Assembly: GCA_003996215.1 (NCBI GenBank)
Contig: QJPP01001624.1
Coordinates: 62,001-126,000, forward strand
Direction of reading: 5' to 3'
Source of the DNA: Jaltomata sinuosa
Lineage: Eukaryota > Streptophyta > Magnoliopsida > Solanales > Solanaceae
DNA length: 64,000 nt
Part shown: piece after piece, positions 10,996 to 23,393 of the stretch
Layout of the letters: every line of letters begins with the position of its first letter
Numbering within the stretch: position 1 is the stretch's first letter
Notes under the pieces: model-generated
Database searches by the model: none
What the model was told of the DNA's origin: nothing
What the model saw: the letters and a program-made list of their open reading frames with translations, nothing else
Position numbers and translations under genes: made by a program

Positions 10996-12190
10996 TGGGG
11001 AATATTAAAATCCATCAAATGTCTTTTCTCTTAACACTTTGGACAATTCCTCTAGTCAATAGTCATGCTCCAAGCACAAGACATTATTAGTGCATGACAT
11101 ACTTTTCTATATTTGGTTTTTCATTCCGTGTCTAGTATTTATTTTGGAACTCGATTAGTCCAAGTTCGTATTTGAAAGCTCCGATAAAATATTCTTTATC
11201 AACTTTATCAAGGACGATTTCATATACAGAATATGAATATGAGACTTTTTGTTAAGGAGAAAGGATTATTTATCATTTCACCACAATCTTTAATGGTAAT
11301 GCCGTATATTTGTCCAAAAAGTGATCAAATATTTAATAAATTTTGTCTATAAAACATTACTTGTGAAATTAAAATGTATCAAAGAAATTTGCCTACAAAT
11401 TAGAAGGTCAACTATGTATTAAAGTCATTTAACAATACTAATTTGAGTTTTTAAAAGAGCTTGCTCTTGATGTTGATAAGTTTTTTTTTGCATTTTATAC
11501 TTAAACTATTAGGTATATGTGTTTTCTATCTGAATTATCATTAACTATTTATTAAAATATACTTCGAAATTAACTAAATCAAGGTGTTTGAATATAATCG
11601 ATAAAAGGTGTGTGCCAACTTAATTTACCCATAAAATTTTGTTCATATGGCAGCTGACTCGTTAATCTCGAGATATATTTTGATAAATAGTTGATAGTAA
11701 GTCAGATATAAAATGCAAACACATAATAGTTCAAGTATGAAATTTACCAAAAAATGATACTTTATTTGCCAACACAAATACCTAATAGTTCAGGTGTGTT
11801 TTTTGATCATTATCTCTTAAAACTTTCAATTAATTCCTTTAATAACCCGCGTGGAGTGTCATTTAGCACTATTTTTGAAACCAAAAAAGAGAGTGTACAC
11901 ACCGCACACCATCAAATACTAGTCGATGTGTGTTTTGATAAATAGTTGATGATAATCAAATAGGAAACGCAAATACGTACCTAATAGTTCATATAAAAAA
12001 TTCACAAAAACATGATAATTCAAGTGTGTTTTTACTTATCTTTTTTTATCAGGCTACACTTTTTTGTTTGCTCTATCAATAAATACATCATTATAAATAC
12101 TCTAAGATTTGAAATAGTGGACCATCTTGCATTTTAAATTCAAAATTTAAATTTTATGAATTCTGGAAAGAGTGAGTTATGAAATGTATG
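10996..12190. other. Gene-free spacer with foldback repeat relics
   Basis: AT-rich. About 11485-11770 and 11780-12030 hold pieces of a foldback repeat whose arms read like AAACTATTAGGT and TAATAGTTCAAGTAT, around blocks TTGATAAATAGTTGAT. Relatives are at 32836 and 44515. The one open frame in this stretch lies inside the repeat. Confidence 0.45.
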
Positions 12191-12198
12191 TATAATTC

Positions 12199-13109
12199 TA
12201 GGGGTGTACATGGATCGGGTTGATTTGGATTTTTTAAAAACCAAACCAAATTACTAGTGTCGGGTTTTTAAATTTATAAACCAAACCAAATCAATAAAAG
12301 TCGAGTTTTTCAACCTCGGGGTTTTTTGGGTTATTTCGGTTTCTTCGGATTTTTTTGAGTTTTTTTCGATAAAGTCTTCATACAAATATATAATTAACTT
12401 GTGCTTTAAATATTTCTTTAGTCCTAGCAAGATACAACTATCTAAGGTATTTTTTTAAAAAAAATAACACAAAATATAAATGAGTGATGACAATAAAATA
12501 TTCAACCAATACAAAAATGAAATCGTATAGAATAAATATTGCATATTAATAGATCATAATAAAAATAATTATAATTTAACAGTATTAAGTCTTGCTAAAA
12601 TAAGTTTAATAAGTATTAACTACATGACTAAATATTAAATAGAAAAATAAAATTAGTTTATGTATTTATCAAAATTAAAGAATAGACATCAAACATGATT
12701 GTCATTCCTAGTGTTGAATTGAATAATTTTTTGTTAGCATTAGTATTGATTTGAGTTACTAATATCTATGGGTTATAAAAACTTATTGAATCATTTAAAA
12801 ATGCTAAGTTTAAACTTGAAACAATATGTTGAAAGATAAAAACTATGAAAAAGTTTAAGAAATGTTTATAAATTACATCACAATAAATATTTGTATGTAT
12901 AAAATATTTTTAAAAATAATATACACGTAATATCGGGTTGGTTCGGTTCGGTTTGACTTTTTTTAGTTAAAATCAAACCAAACCAATTATAGTCGGGTTT
13001 TTTTTTCAATACCAAACCAAGTCAAACCAAACCATTAATCGATTTTTCTTTGCGATTTGATTCGATTTACGGTTTGATTCGATTTGCGGTTCGATTTTGT
13101 ATACCCCTA
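12199..13109. mobile_element. Non-autonomous hAT-type DNA transposon, 911 bp
   Basis: The element begins TAGGGGTGTACA and ends TGTATACCCCTA, imperfect inverted repeats typical of hAT ends. An identical 8-bp sequence TATAATTC lies at 12191-12198 and 13110-13117, the size expected for a hAT target duplication. Subterminal regions are rich in AAACCAAACC and GGTTTGG/GGTTCGG motifs. No transposase frame is present. Confidence 0.85.
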
Positions 13110-13117
13110 TATAATTC

Positions 13118-16100
13118 TATATAAACTTGCTTTTTAGCACATACAAACTTTATATTCAAATATTTTACATCGAATATGAGAGATGCTAAATAGCCATAAT
13201 TATGTGGCCTAAATATGGCCACAAATATAAAAATACCACATTAACCTTTTCCCTTCAAAATAAAACTAAGCTTTTTCTATTCCCTAAACTCTAAAAATAA
13301 GTGCAATGAAATTTTTTATGCATAGTGATCACAACCATTATTAATTAGTGAAATTACTTAATTAAAAGTCATATTAATAACAAAGTTTTGTTGCAGCAAA
13401 AATAATTGGGGAAGACATCACGTTTTTTGATATTAATCATGCATTTTTATCATAAATCTCATGATTTGCTATAAATTTATCCATTTTCCACCTATTTCAA
13501 CCCAAACATATTTGGCATTGTATTTATTTCTCCATGCTTGAATATGAGAATTATCATAATCAATCATTTTTCACGTATTGAAAATAGAATTGAAGAAAAT
13601 ATTCAAATTTTAGGAGGAACGGATAAAAATGTCAAAAAAAAAACTAGTTTATAATGTAAATAGGAATTATTTAGTTTTTGGGCTATTGTGGCCAAACCGA
13701 TTTATTCGAATAATAATCACTATATTTTACCTTATATGAATATCTTCATTCTCGAAAAAAGTGAATCATGGTATCAGACCCAAAACTTTCTTTAATTAAT
13801 TTGAGAAAATAGGATATTGTCATCCAATTAACTAAAATTTGTAATTTTTCAATAAAAACCATTGCCACTTGTTTGATTTGCTTGATCATTGCAACATGAT
13901 AGTTAGAGGAATTTGGGCTTTGGTCAAATCTTTCTACTCAACTAATTAATTTTTTGATTTACAAAATATGTGATACCAAAATGTGCTTTTATGTCTAATT
14001 TTATAGAATCTAATCAAAGGAGGTAAAATTTATATGGATGTCAAAAATCTTAAATTTGTAATTATATAGCTATGTTATATATTTAATCTTACTATACGAG
14101 ACTCTCAGACCAAGTATACTATAAGATATATATTAACTGATTTTAAACCAAAGGCTTGCAAGAAATGTGATTTATTATTCTAATAAAAATATATTCCAGT
14201 TAGTTGTATGAACTCTCAGGTGAAAATAGTGCACGGTTAAGTCTTCCACACTATTTGGTCAATTTTTGTGTTCACCATAAATTATAAAATTGTAAGAGAT
14301 CTATTTACATTAATTTGAAAGACTGGGATATTTTAGTATAACTTATAAACAGCAAAATTATAAATGTAGTTGAGGGAATTCAAGCCTAGATGTCCACAAC
14401 CACAACGTGATATTCTCAAAAACTTTGTCATGTTGATGAAATTATCTTTTTTGAAATTGATTAGATAAAAAAAAGAATCAGTCAAAGAAATATAAAGGTC
14501 TGTTGAAAATAGGCTATTATCTCTCAATTGAGAGTACGGTCACTCCACATATTACACATTACGTGGCAAAACAAGCAAGAAAATAATTTTAAAACTAAGG
14601 TTTAGAGAAAGTAGACCTCATGGCAACTTATTTTGATCAACTTGATTGATTTGAAAGGTATACTCCATCGACAAAAATATCATTTTACTGTCGTCATTCA
14701 TAAACTGTAGTAGAGTAGAGTATAGTAAAAATCACTTGCAAATCGACCAGAAGAGAATGCTGCTGAACGCATTTCTATTGTATGACGATCAGAACAAACT
14801 ATATAAACTTGTGTCGTACTGTCTACTTTTATACTATAAATTGAATTTGTCATATTGACTATTTTGTGGTGCAGTTTTACGTAATTTTGTCAAATCTTTC
14901 TCAAGTATGATTTGAAGAGTTCGATGTGTTTTGAATTTTTCTTTCATTTACTCTACTCTTTATTATATCGTTAATTTTTTTTTAAATTAAAACGTTAAAC
15001 TGATTATACACTACAATAATAAAAAAATTTAACGATAATAAATATGATTTAAATATGACGCCTACAGTTTTACTCTTCGTTATCCACATGTATCAATTAT
15101 TATTACCTTTAAATTTCTCAATTATTTCTCATACTTTTCTGATTTCTCCTACATGCGATAAATGTTCATGTTTTTTTACATTTGGTTGTACGTTTTTCTT
15201 GTTCCTTTCTTTTAAGTTTTGTCTTTTTCTTTTTTCTTGAGATTTGATGAAGTCAAGGATGACATTATAGTATAAACTGTGAGGATTAAAATAATCAGGA
15301 CGTCATGCAAAAATAAATAAAATAAACTTTTATTGATGATAATTAATCCAAGAACAAAGAAAAACTATTAAAAAAGACTTTATGATATATGATATGGGTT
15401 TGGTCAAATATTGACCTACATATGATAATGCTAATAAAAAAAATATTATTCTAAAACTATTGGAAGAATAAATCTCCCCTTAAGAAAAACTCTCTAAACG
15501 ACTACATTGTGGATATTATTGTGTGTTTTTTTAAGAAGAAAAAGTCTTCTATTTATAGAATTACAAGACTTCTCTTCTCTTCGATTGGTTCGATTTTTAA
15601 AGAATTATTGTCACTCTTAGTTATTCAAATATATATTGAGTTAAAACGAAATTAGGTCAAGCTAATTAGAATACGTGGCAAATATCCAAACACTAGATAG
15701 GTTGACGTACTAATATCTGATATAAATATTTAGTTAATCATTTATTAATTAACTTAATTACTATGTATAGCTATGAAACTAAAGTTGGTGAAGAAAATTG
15801 TCCAAGATTCCATCAATCAATTTTTGTTCACACTTTGATATCTTTAATTTTGAGTCGAGTCCTTTTTTGAAAACAGACTTTCTATCTTAATGAGATAAAC
15901 GTAAAGTTTGTATATAATACAAGTACAATCGATGTATATTCTATTCTTTTTAAATCTTATCGTGTAAAATTATACTGAATAGGTAATTATTTTGATATTT
16001 TTACTTTTCTACTTTATTAGATTCTATAACTTTTTTTTCCTTTTGTTACATTCATAAATAGCCGACCACCAAATTAACTATGTTGATATAATTTATATAT

Positions 16101-18110
16101 ATCAATTAGAAAAAAGTAAATACTCCCTTTGTCTAATTTATATGATACAATTCAATTCTTTGAAGTCAAGTTGGTCGACTTTGACGGTATATTCGGACAT
16201 GAAATTTTTAATTTTTTTGAGATAAAATTTAATTACATATTTAAAAATTATGTAAAAAGTACTATAATTTATAACAATTGGCAATTTAACATAATATAAA
16301 GGCATATAAAAAATTATAGTCAAAGAAAAATTTGTTTATATCTCGAAATTTGAAAGATGTCACGTAAATTAGGACGAAGGGAAAACTAAATTTGGTCGAC
16401 TATTATATTTACACAAAAGATGCTAATACAAAGAACTTTTCTCACTTGCTAGAAAACTTTAATATTGTTTTTGAAATTAATAAATTTAATCCAAAGAATT
16501 CTAGTTTGTAAAAATACATACGTGTAGGCCTAAAAAGGAACCAAATTGATTCCATTGACAATGCCATGTTCACATGTTATCTCACTTACCTTTTTTTTTT
16601 AAAATTTAATTTATTTATTTTTGTTCTTTCTAGATCCTTTTTTAATTATTCTTTTCACATTAAAAAATGTCAATGTGGGGACTTTCCCTGTTTCAAAATA
16701 TTTGTCAAATTTTTCTTTTTCAAGAGTTAAACTATATAAATTTTGATCAATATTTTAAGATATTTTTTTTTATCATATTGATATGAAAAAAATTACAATT
16801 TATAGTACTTTCCGTATTGTTTTGAATAAGATTCCATTTTGAGAGAGTTGAAAAAGCACTATCTCGTTGAAAGGTTCTATACATCTGCCCTCTAAATTTT
16901 AATTTTAAAATATCAAATTAATCTAATTTAATTTAACTTTAAAAATTAGTCGAATTGACTCTCGAAAAGCAAAACGTGACAATTATTTTAGAACGGAGAG
17001 AGTAATATAAGTGTGATTAATGAGGGTTGTAATGGGATGGGTAGGAGTCTTTAGCCTTTAACTAGATGTCACGAGTTCGAGCGTTAAGAAAATTCAAATA
17101 CAAAATGCTTTCCCATTTAATGAGTCTTAGACGAACATGAATTTAAATTAATCGTGACTCAAAATAGACACCAAAACACCGGTCCAAAGAAAATAAAATA
17201 AAAAAGGTAAATAAACCTAACTTCATGATGATAAATATTTGTAATTAGCTAAATGGATAGTTATAACGTAAAAAGATCAATCTTATATAACATTCACGTA
17301 ATTGTAAATATCAAATTTTTTTCAAAGAATTTTTTCTTCTTTAAAATTTGTGGGATTTTTGACGTAAATATCCATGCAAAATAAGGAAATTTTTGAATCT
17401 AAAGTCAGAGATTTTTTTTGAGATTTTTTGGATAGTTTCAGCATTTCAATTTACGCGACAATTCTCTCTTTTATTCTATTCCAAAAAGAACGATAACTTT
17501 CTAAATTTAATTTCTCATTTGGCCATGATTTTTTTTTTTACTTTTTTTTGGAGTTTGAATTCAGGAAAGCACGTTTTGGAGTTTGAATTTAGGAAAGCAC
17601 GTTTGACCATAAAATTTTGAAAAATTCCGTCTTTACTTTTTTCAAGAATTTTCAAAATTTTCAAAAATAGCAAAAAACTTGTTTTCGCTCCAAATTACCC
17701 ACGAAATTTCAAAATAACTCTAATTTATTTCATGGCCAGACACAACTTCAATTTTCAAATATCATTTTTTCACCTTGAAAATAAAAACTACGCACTTTTT
17801 TCTTTTTTTACAATAAAATATGATCAATTGCCTACTAAATATAATTCAATTTAAATTTCTCATTATATCCTTAATGAGAAATTTTTATAGCTAGTCACAC
17901 AAATAATGTGAAATATTTTTTACCATAAGTTTCAAAAGCTTATAATTACACATATATAACGTGTTATGACGATAAATTACAAAAAAATGTTTTTTCTTTG
18001 AACTTTATATTTAATTTGTTTGCATTTTACCACGTAAATTGAAACGAAGACAAAGTAATTGTCAAAGCAAAATATAGATAAGAGTAAATTGAAAAATAGA
18101 TTGTTGACCT
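13118..18110. other. Gene-free AT-rich spacer with MITE copies
   Basis: No supported gene. Recognisable pieces are Stowaway-like copies at about 16123-16381 (CTCCCTTTGTCTAATTTATA to AAATTAGGACGAAGG) and 16807-17002 (to GAACGGAGAGAG), a SINE relic at about 17020-17180 (TCACGAGTTCGAGC), and a MITE at about 17518-17745 with ends TTTGGCCATGA and TCATGGCCAGA. A weak inverted pair TAGCCATAATTATGTGGCC and GGCTATTGTGGCC brackets about 13195-13700. Confidence 0.5.
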
Positions 18111-18250
18111 AATCATCCTTGTCTGCCACCTATAATAATTGTCTATAAATAGAAAAAAGACCATTTCTTAATTCTTACTCTACGTCCTTCCCACCACCTT
18201 CCTACCCCCCCCCCCAACCTCACCTCACCCACCCACCCCATCACTTCCAA

Positions 18251-18262
18251 GGGTATAAATAT
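18251..18262 (+). promoter_or_regulatory. TATA box of the PADRE-type gene
   Basis: GGTATAAATATAG lies 170-180 bases before the ATG at 18430. A second TATA-like stretch (CTATAAATAG) is at 18143. A short upstream ATG frame begins at 18302 and overlaps the start codon, which could reduce translation. Confidence 0.55.
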
Positions 18263-18429
18263 AGACATATCATGTAAATCCCAAATCTCCACCTCTTTTC
18301 ATTGCACAAACATATTAATGAGAAATTAGTATATTTAGAAGTGTACTTATTCTTTTTTATTATAATCGTAGTGTTCAGATCAATATATAGTATCTCAACT
18401 AATTCCACAAGAGCATCTGTTATTTTAAG

Positions 18430-18837
18430 ATGGGGAATTGTTGTCTTACTCGTGGATCGAACATGGTATGCGCAGGAGATGATGATAATGAGTGGGAATA
18501 TGTTGTATCGCCAAAAAATTTAGTTGTAGAGAAAGAAAGGTTATTTTCGTCTTCATCATCATCATCATCATCATCATCGTCATTATCATTATCATCATCT
18601 TCTTCTTCTTTTTCTTCTTCGACGATTAATTATAGAGAGGTGAAAATACGAATAACGAAGAAAGAGCTTGAGAAAATTCTAGCTGGGAAAATTATTGACA
18701 ATACGGAGGAATTAACAATGGAGCAATTATTGTCAGGATTTTTAGATTCTAGCAATAATAGCTTTGATAATTTTGAGAATATTCAAAGTCAACAATCTTG
18801 GAAGCCTCGACTTCAAAGCATTCCTGAAGTTAATTGA
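18430..18837 (+). CDS. PADRE (DUF4228)-type small stress-response protein
   Basis: Single exon, 135 aa. It starts MGNCC, so Gly2 is a likely N-myristoylation site and Cys4/Cys5 are possible palmitoylation sites, pointing to a membrane-associated or nuclear-cytosolic protein. The C-terminal half has the PADRE signatures VKIRITKKELEKIL, LTMEQLLSGFL and SWKPRLQSIPEV. PADRE genes respond to pathogens and abiotic stress in plants; the biochemical role is unknown. Residues about 40-62 are almost pure serine, encoded by TCA/TCT microsatellite-like triplets, so length may vary between accessions. Family assignment is from motif memory. Confidence 0.82.
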   Translation: MGNCCLTRGSNMVCAGDDDNEWEYVVSPKNLVVEKERLFSSSSSSSSSSSSLSLSSSSSSFSSSTINYREVKIRITKKELEKILAGKIIDNTEELTMEQLLSGFLDSSNNSFDNFENIQSQQSWKPRLQSIPEVN

Positions 18838-20370
18838 AAGCAGAGACGAATCTAAAATTTGTAGTTGATATACGTGTTCAAAACGATTCTATTATATATA
18901 GACACGAGCATAATATATTTTGTACATGTATTTATGAATCGAGTTGAAAGAAAATGAATTATTCTCCCGCTCTAGATCCATCTTTGTATATATAGGAGGA
19001 CTTTTTTGTTCCTTCCTTGTCCTTTTTTTTTTGTTTATATTTTTTTTTTAGGTTTTATTAGGTGTGTCTATTATTGATGTTGTAAAGAAATTAACAAATT
19101 TGTTGTATAAAGTTGACTATTATTTTGAATGCTTTTGAAAAATCAATATTTGTTAATTAGTTCAAATTAGAACTTGTGAATCGTATGGACTATATGACAA
19201 TGACGATATATATTTAATTGGTATCTTCCTAAAAGCTCAATTCGTACCGTTACACCCTTGACAGAAATAGACATGTTCGAAGTTTCATACAAATTATTTT
19301 CAATTGAATTTCTTTCAAGTTCATTAAAATTTTCTTACACGATCCTTGGATGCTCGTTACAGTAAAATATTATTCATATGAAATTTTTTCGTGAGTGGTG
19401 ATAGCCACCACCAAGGATTATGATGGGAGATATGATTCCTTCTTTTTTAAACTAAAAATCTTGGATTTGAGCTTTGAGTAAAGAAAAAATTCTGGTAACG
19501 CGCTAGGCAACGCTTCCATATTCAAAGTCTTATGTGGCTCGAATTAAAATTATTTGAGCCCCAATACAATTACCGAACATCTGATAGAAAATCAAAAAAA
19601 AACTTGGAGATTGCCTATATATATTATTAGGCTTCAACAAAATATCTAGACGCATATTTTTCTTCGAAAACAAGAGTGTTACTTTCAATGTTTACGTCAA
19701 GTGACATTAGTATAGTATATACATAATAAGTACTCTACAAATTATGGTGAAAATATATATTAATACTTTCCAATTAAATAATTAAAACATTTGTAAAAAT
19801 AAATATTATATATATAATAATTTTTACGCAAATATTGAGCTTGAATATGTATTTTTTTTCTTTCATTGTCAAAAAAGCACTTCATATTAATGTCACATCA
19901 TATTGTATTACTATATGGATAAGTAATATCCCTTTAGCTAGCTAATCAGCATTGTACCATATAGATAATTCCAAATTAAACTTTTTAATCTTGTTTAGTA
20001 AACACTTATCTCAAGAGCTTTGTCAAGAGACAAAGTCAAGTTTTACATCGTCAATCTGTATAACTTAAATGATAATAGTCCTACTACTATCCATCAAATT
20101 CTTTCTATTTCCAATTTTACATGATACACTTCCTTTTAGTTTATTTAATTCTTTTAATATTTTCTATATTTAAAAGCTACTTATTTAATTTTAATTATTT
20201 TTATTTAATTAATCTTGATAACGTGATTTTATTTGTACTAATATCTATGATATATTTTAGATTATAAGTTTCAATTTTTTTTATATCGAATCAAATATCG
20301 TCACATAAAATAAAATGATATGTCATAGAGATTCTGAGTATTGTAGGTGCATAAATTTGTTGAGGGGGTT
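18838..20370. other. Gene-free spacer with degraded SINE
   Basis: About 19405-19605 matches the decayed SINE family (CTTGGATTTGAGCTTTGAGT, CTGGTAACGCGCTAGGCAACG, CCGAACATCTGATAG). The remainder is AT-rich with no supported gene. Confidence 0.4.
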
Positions 20371-20374
20371 GTTC

Positions 20375-22040
20375 GTAAGATGGAGAGGGGAAGAACGATT
20401 GGATCGGACGAGATTTCGGTGAATTTTTGGAAAAACACAGGCAAAGTAGGTATGGAGTAACTGACTTGGTTGCTTAAGGCCATATTTAGGACGATTAAAA
20501 TGCCAGAAGAATGGAGATAGAGTATAATGATTTCGTTGTACAAGAATAATAGTGATATTGATCAGAATTATAACAATCATAGAGGTATCAAGCTACTGAG
20601 CTAGACTATGAAAGTTTGGGAGAGGGTGATCGAGATGAGGATGAGGAGGGGTATCGATCTCCGAGAATCAATTACCATTAAACTTGTGAGGAGATTGTTG
20701 GAGTAGCATATGGACAAAAAGAGAGATTTGCATTTGGTGTTCATTTACCTGAAAAAATGCTTACAATAAAGTCCCTAGGGAGGCATTTGGAGATGTTTGA
20801 AATCTAAAGGTGAATTTGTGTCATACATTAGGGCAATTAAGAACATGTATAATGGAGTCAAGACTCGGTTAGAACAGTGGGAGGTGACTCTAAACACTTT
20901 CGGGTCATGATGGGTTTGCAACACAGCTAGCTCGTTTCTATTTCCTTAGTGATGAATGAATTGTCACGACATATTTAAGGGGAGGTTTCGTGGTGTATGT
21001 CATTCACAGATGACATCGTATTGATTAATAAGATACACAATGGAGTTAACGATAGACTGACATGCCCTAGAATCTACAGGTTTAAAGTCAAGCAGGACTA
21101 AAACGGAATAACTGGAGTGCAAGAGGTGGAAGTGAATATCGACGCAGAAGTCATACCCAAGAGAGAGAATTTTCAGTATTTGAGGTCAATAATTAATTCA
21201 AGGAGAAGGAGAGATTGACGATGATATCGCTATCGTACTGAAGCTGTGTGAGTGAAATGGAGGCTCTCATTCGGGGTATCGTGCGATAAGAATGTGTCGG
21301 CAAGATTAAAGTTAAGTTCTACAAAGTGGTGGTTAGACCAACATGTTTGTATGAGGCAGAGTGTTAGTCAGTCAAGAACGCGCATGTTCAAAAAATGAAG
21401 ATAACGAAGACGAGGATACTCAGACTGATGTGTGGGTATACTAGGAAAGACATGATTAGGAACGAAGTTATATGGGGCATGGTGGGAGTGGCCCTCGTGG
21501 CTGACAAGATGAGGGAAGCAAGGTTAAGATGGTTCATGCATATGAAGAGTAGGTGCACATATGCGTCACTAAGGAGGTGTGCGAGGTTGGTTGTAGTAAG
21601 ACTGTAGGAGTTAAAAGAGGTAGAGATAAATCAAAAAAGAGCTGATGGGAGATGATTAGACAAAACATAACAAAACTTTAACTTATTGAGGACATGACCT
21701 TAGATAGGAAGATTTAGAGGTTGAGGATTAGGGTAGAAGATTTTTGGGGAGGTAAGGGCTAGCCTCCTCTTCTTCTCCGTATTAGTAGTATTACTTAATA
21801 GTCATGTAGTTTCTTATTTTTCAATGTTTATTACTATTTACTGTTTTATTTGTTTTGTATCTTGTTATTTTAATGTCATATCTTTCTCACAATCCTATTT
21901 CAAATATATTTTCTTTGAACCGAGGTTCTATCAAAGACAATCTCTTTAACCTATAAAGATAGAAATAAAATTTGCATATAACCTATCTTCTCCGAACTCC
22001 ACTTATGAACTAACGTGGTTATGTTGTAGTTGTAAAATGA
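20375..22040 (+). pseudogene. Decayed RTE-type LINE (reverse transcriptase region and 3' end)
   Basis: Translations in changing frames show non-LTR reverse-transcriptase phrases: SDEISVNFWKNTGK, KMPEEW, a YRGIKL-like block after AATCATAGAGGTATCAAGC, and near the 3' end MRILRLMCGYTRKDMIRNEV and MREARLRWFMH. Stops and frameshifts interrupt it throughout. After the coding part, about 21905-22040 matches the Solanaceae sequence usually written as GAGCCGAGGGTCTATCGGAA to a TTG-rich tail. Assignment to the RTE clade is from memory of plant LINEs with this 3' end. Confidence 0.82.
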
Positions 22041-22058
22041 AACCATAAGTAACATATA

Positions 22059-22267
22059 GGGGTTGTTTGGTGTGAGGTAAAAGGTATAAGGTATAAGGTA
22101 TAATAGTGTCGGGATAAAATGTAGGATTATTTTATCCTGCGTTTTCGGGATTATTTATCCCACCAATTCTATCATAATGACGGGATAAGTTATCCCATAT
22201 ACATGATGGGATAACTAATCCCGAGATTAATTATCTCGGAATAACTTGTTCCCAATCAAACGACCTC
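22059..22267. mobile_element. MITE copy (GGGGTTGTTTGG family)
   Basis: The left end is GGGGTTGTTTGGTGTGAGG and the right end is CCAATCAAACGACCTCT. It has lost the middle GGTTGGAGGTATTAG block present in its relatives, and GGTATAA is tripled near its left end. Confidence 0.7.
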
Positions 22268-22270
22268 TAA

Positions 22271-22497
22271 GGAGTCGTTTGGTGTGAGGTATAAGATATA
22301 ATAGTCCCGAGATAAAATGCAGGATGATTTTATCCTGCGTTTGGTTGGAGGTATTAGTTAGTCCCGAAATTATTTATCCCACCATTTATACCATAAAGAT
22401 GGAATAAGTTATCTCATATACATAATAGAATAACTAATCCCAGAATAACTAATCTCAAAATTAATTATCTCGAAATAACTTGTTCTCAACCAAACGA
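22271..22497. mobile_element. MITE copy (GGAGTCGTTTGG family), adjacent to the previous copy
   Basis: It starts GGAGTCGTTTGGTGTGAGG three bases after the preceding element and ends CAACCAAACGA. The two form a head-to-tail pair upstream of the CDPK gene. Confidence 0.7.
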
Positions 22498-22949
22498 AGT
22501 ATTAGTTAGACTTCTCAAAACCTAACTACTAAGCTTTTCTTATTTCACTCGTTTCCATTCAATTGAAGACTGAATCTTTTTTTCTTTCATCTCTTCTAAG
22601 TTTACTCGTTTTGATTATTCTCTGGCAGCTCAAGGAATACAAATAAAATTGCTAAAAAAAAGACCCTAAATTACCCCTTATAATGACCTACTTTCCACAA
22701 GAAATCTGTTTCTTTTAGCTACTAGTGGGGAAAAAGCCTAGGAAAATAAGGGTAGACAAAAGAGAAAGTGGACTAAATGAAGTTCTTCCCACGAGCTTAA
22801 TGAAGTCAATGGACAGTGTTCAAATCTTTGGCATTTTCTGATCTGTGGAATATCTACTAGGTATACTAATTTGAGCTTCAACCACTCAATTTCTTTAAAA
22901 TCTCTGTTCATGTTATTCACACTGTTCTCCTATTTTTTTAGTCTGTCAA

Positions 22950-23390
22950 AAAGTTGCAATCTTTTTACTAAGTTCTTGATTTCTTGTTACTTGTTGAGGA
23001 ATTGAAGTGCCCAATTTTAAATTTTTTTTACCCCTCTAGGAGCTCCCACCCCTTTTGCTCCCTTTGTGACTCGAACTCACAACCTTCTGGTTGGAAGTGA
23101 GGGATGCTTACCATCCGAGCTACTCTCTCTTGTCGAAGTGCCCAAAATTCAATCTTGTTAAAGTTGCAATCTTAATTTCTTGTTACTTGTTGAGGTATTG
23201 AAGTGTCCAAAATTCAATCTCGTTAAAGTTGCAATCTTGATTTCTTGTTACTTGTTGAGGAATTGAAGTGCCCAAAATTCAATCTTGTTAAAGTTGCAAT
23301 CTTTTAATTGTTAAACCCCAAGTTCTTGATTTCTTGTAATTTGTTGAGGAATTGAAGTACTCAAAATTCAATCTTGTTGAACAAACTGTA
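22950..23390 (+). repeat. Tandem repeat in the CDPK 5' leader
   Basis: A unit of about 70-80 bases (GTTGCAATCTT, TGATTTCTTGTTACTTGTTG, AGGAATTGAAGTGCCCAAAA, TTCAATCTTGTT) is repeated four to five times up to the CDPK start codon. The first unit is split by a SINE. It lies where the transcript leader is expected. Confidence 0.8.
23015..23134 (-). mobile_element. Short tRNA-derived SINE, minus orientation
   Basis: On the minus strand it reads TAGCTCGGATGGTAAGCATC (A-box-like) and GTTGTGAGTTCGAGTC (B box), ending in an A-rich tail. GAAGTGCCCAA flanks it at 23004-23014 and 23135-23145 as a target duplication. The flank word is also part of the local tandem unit, so the duplication is strong but not independent proof. 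Confidence 0.78.
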
Positions 23391-23393
23391 GAG

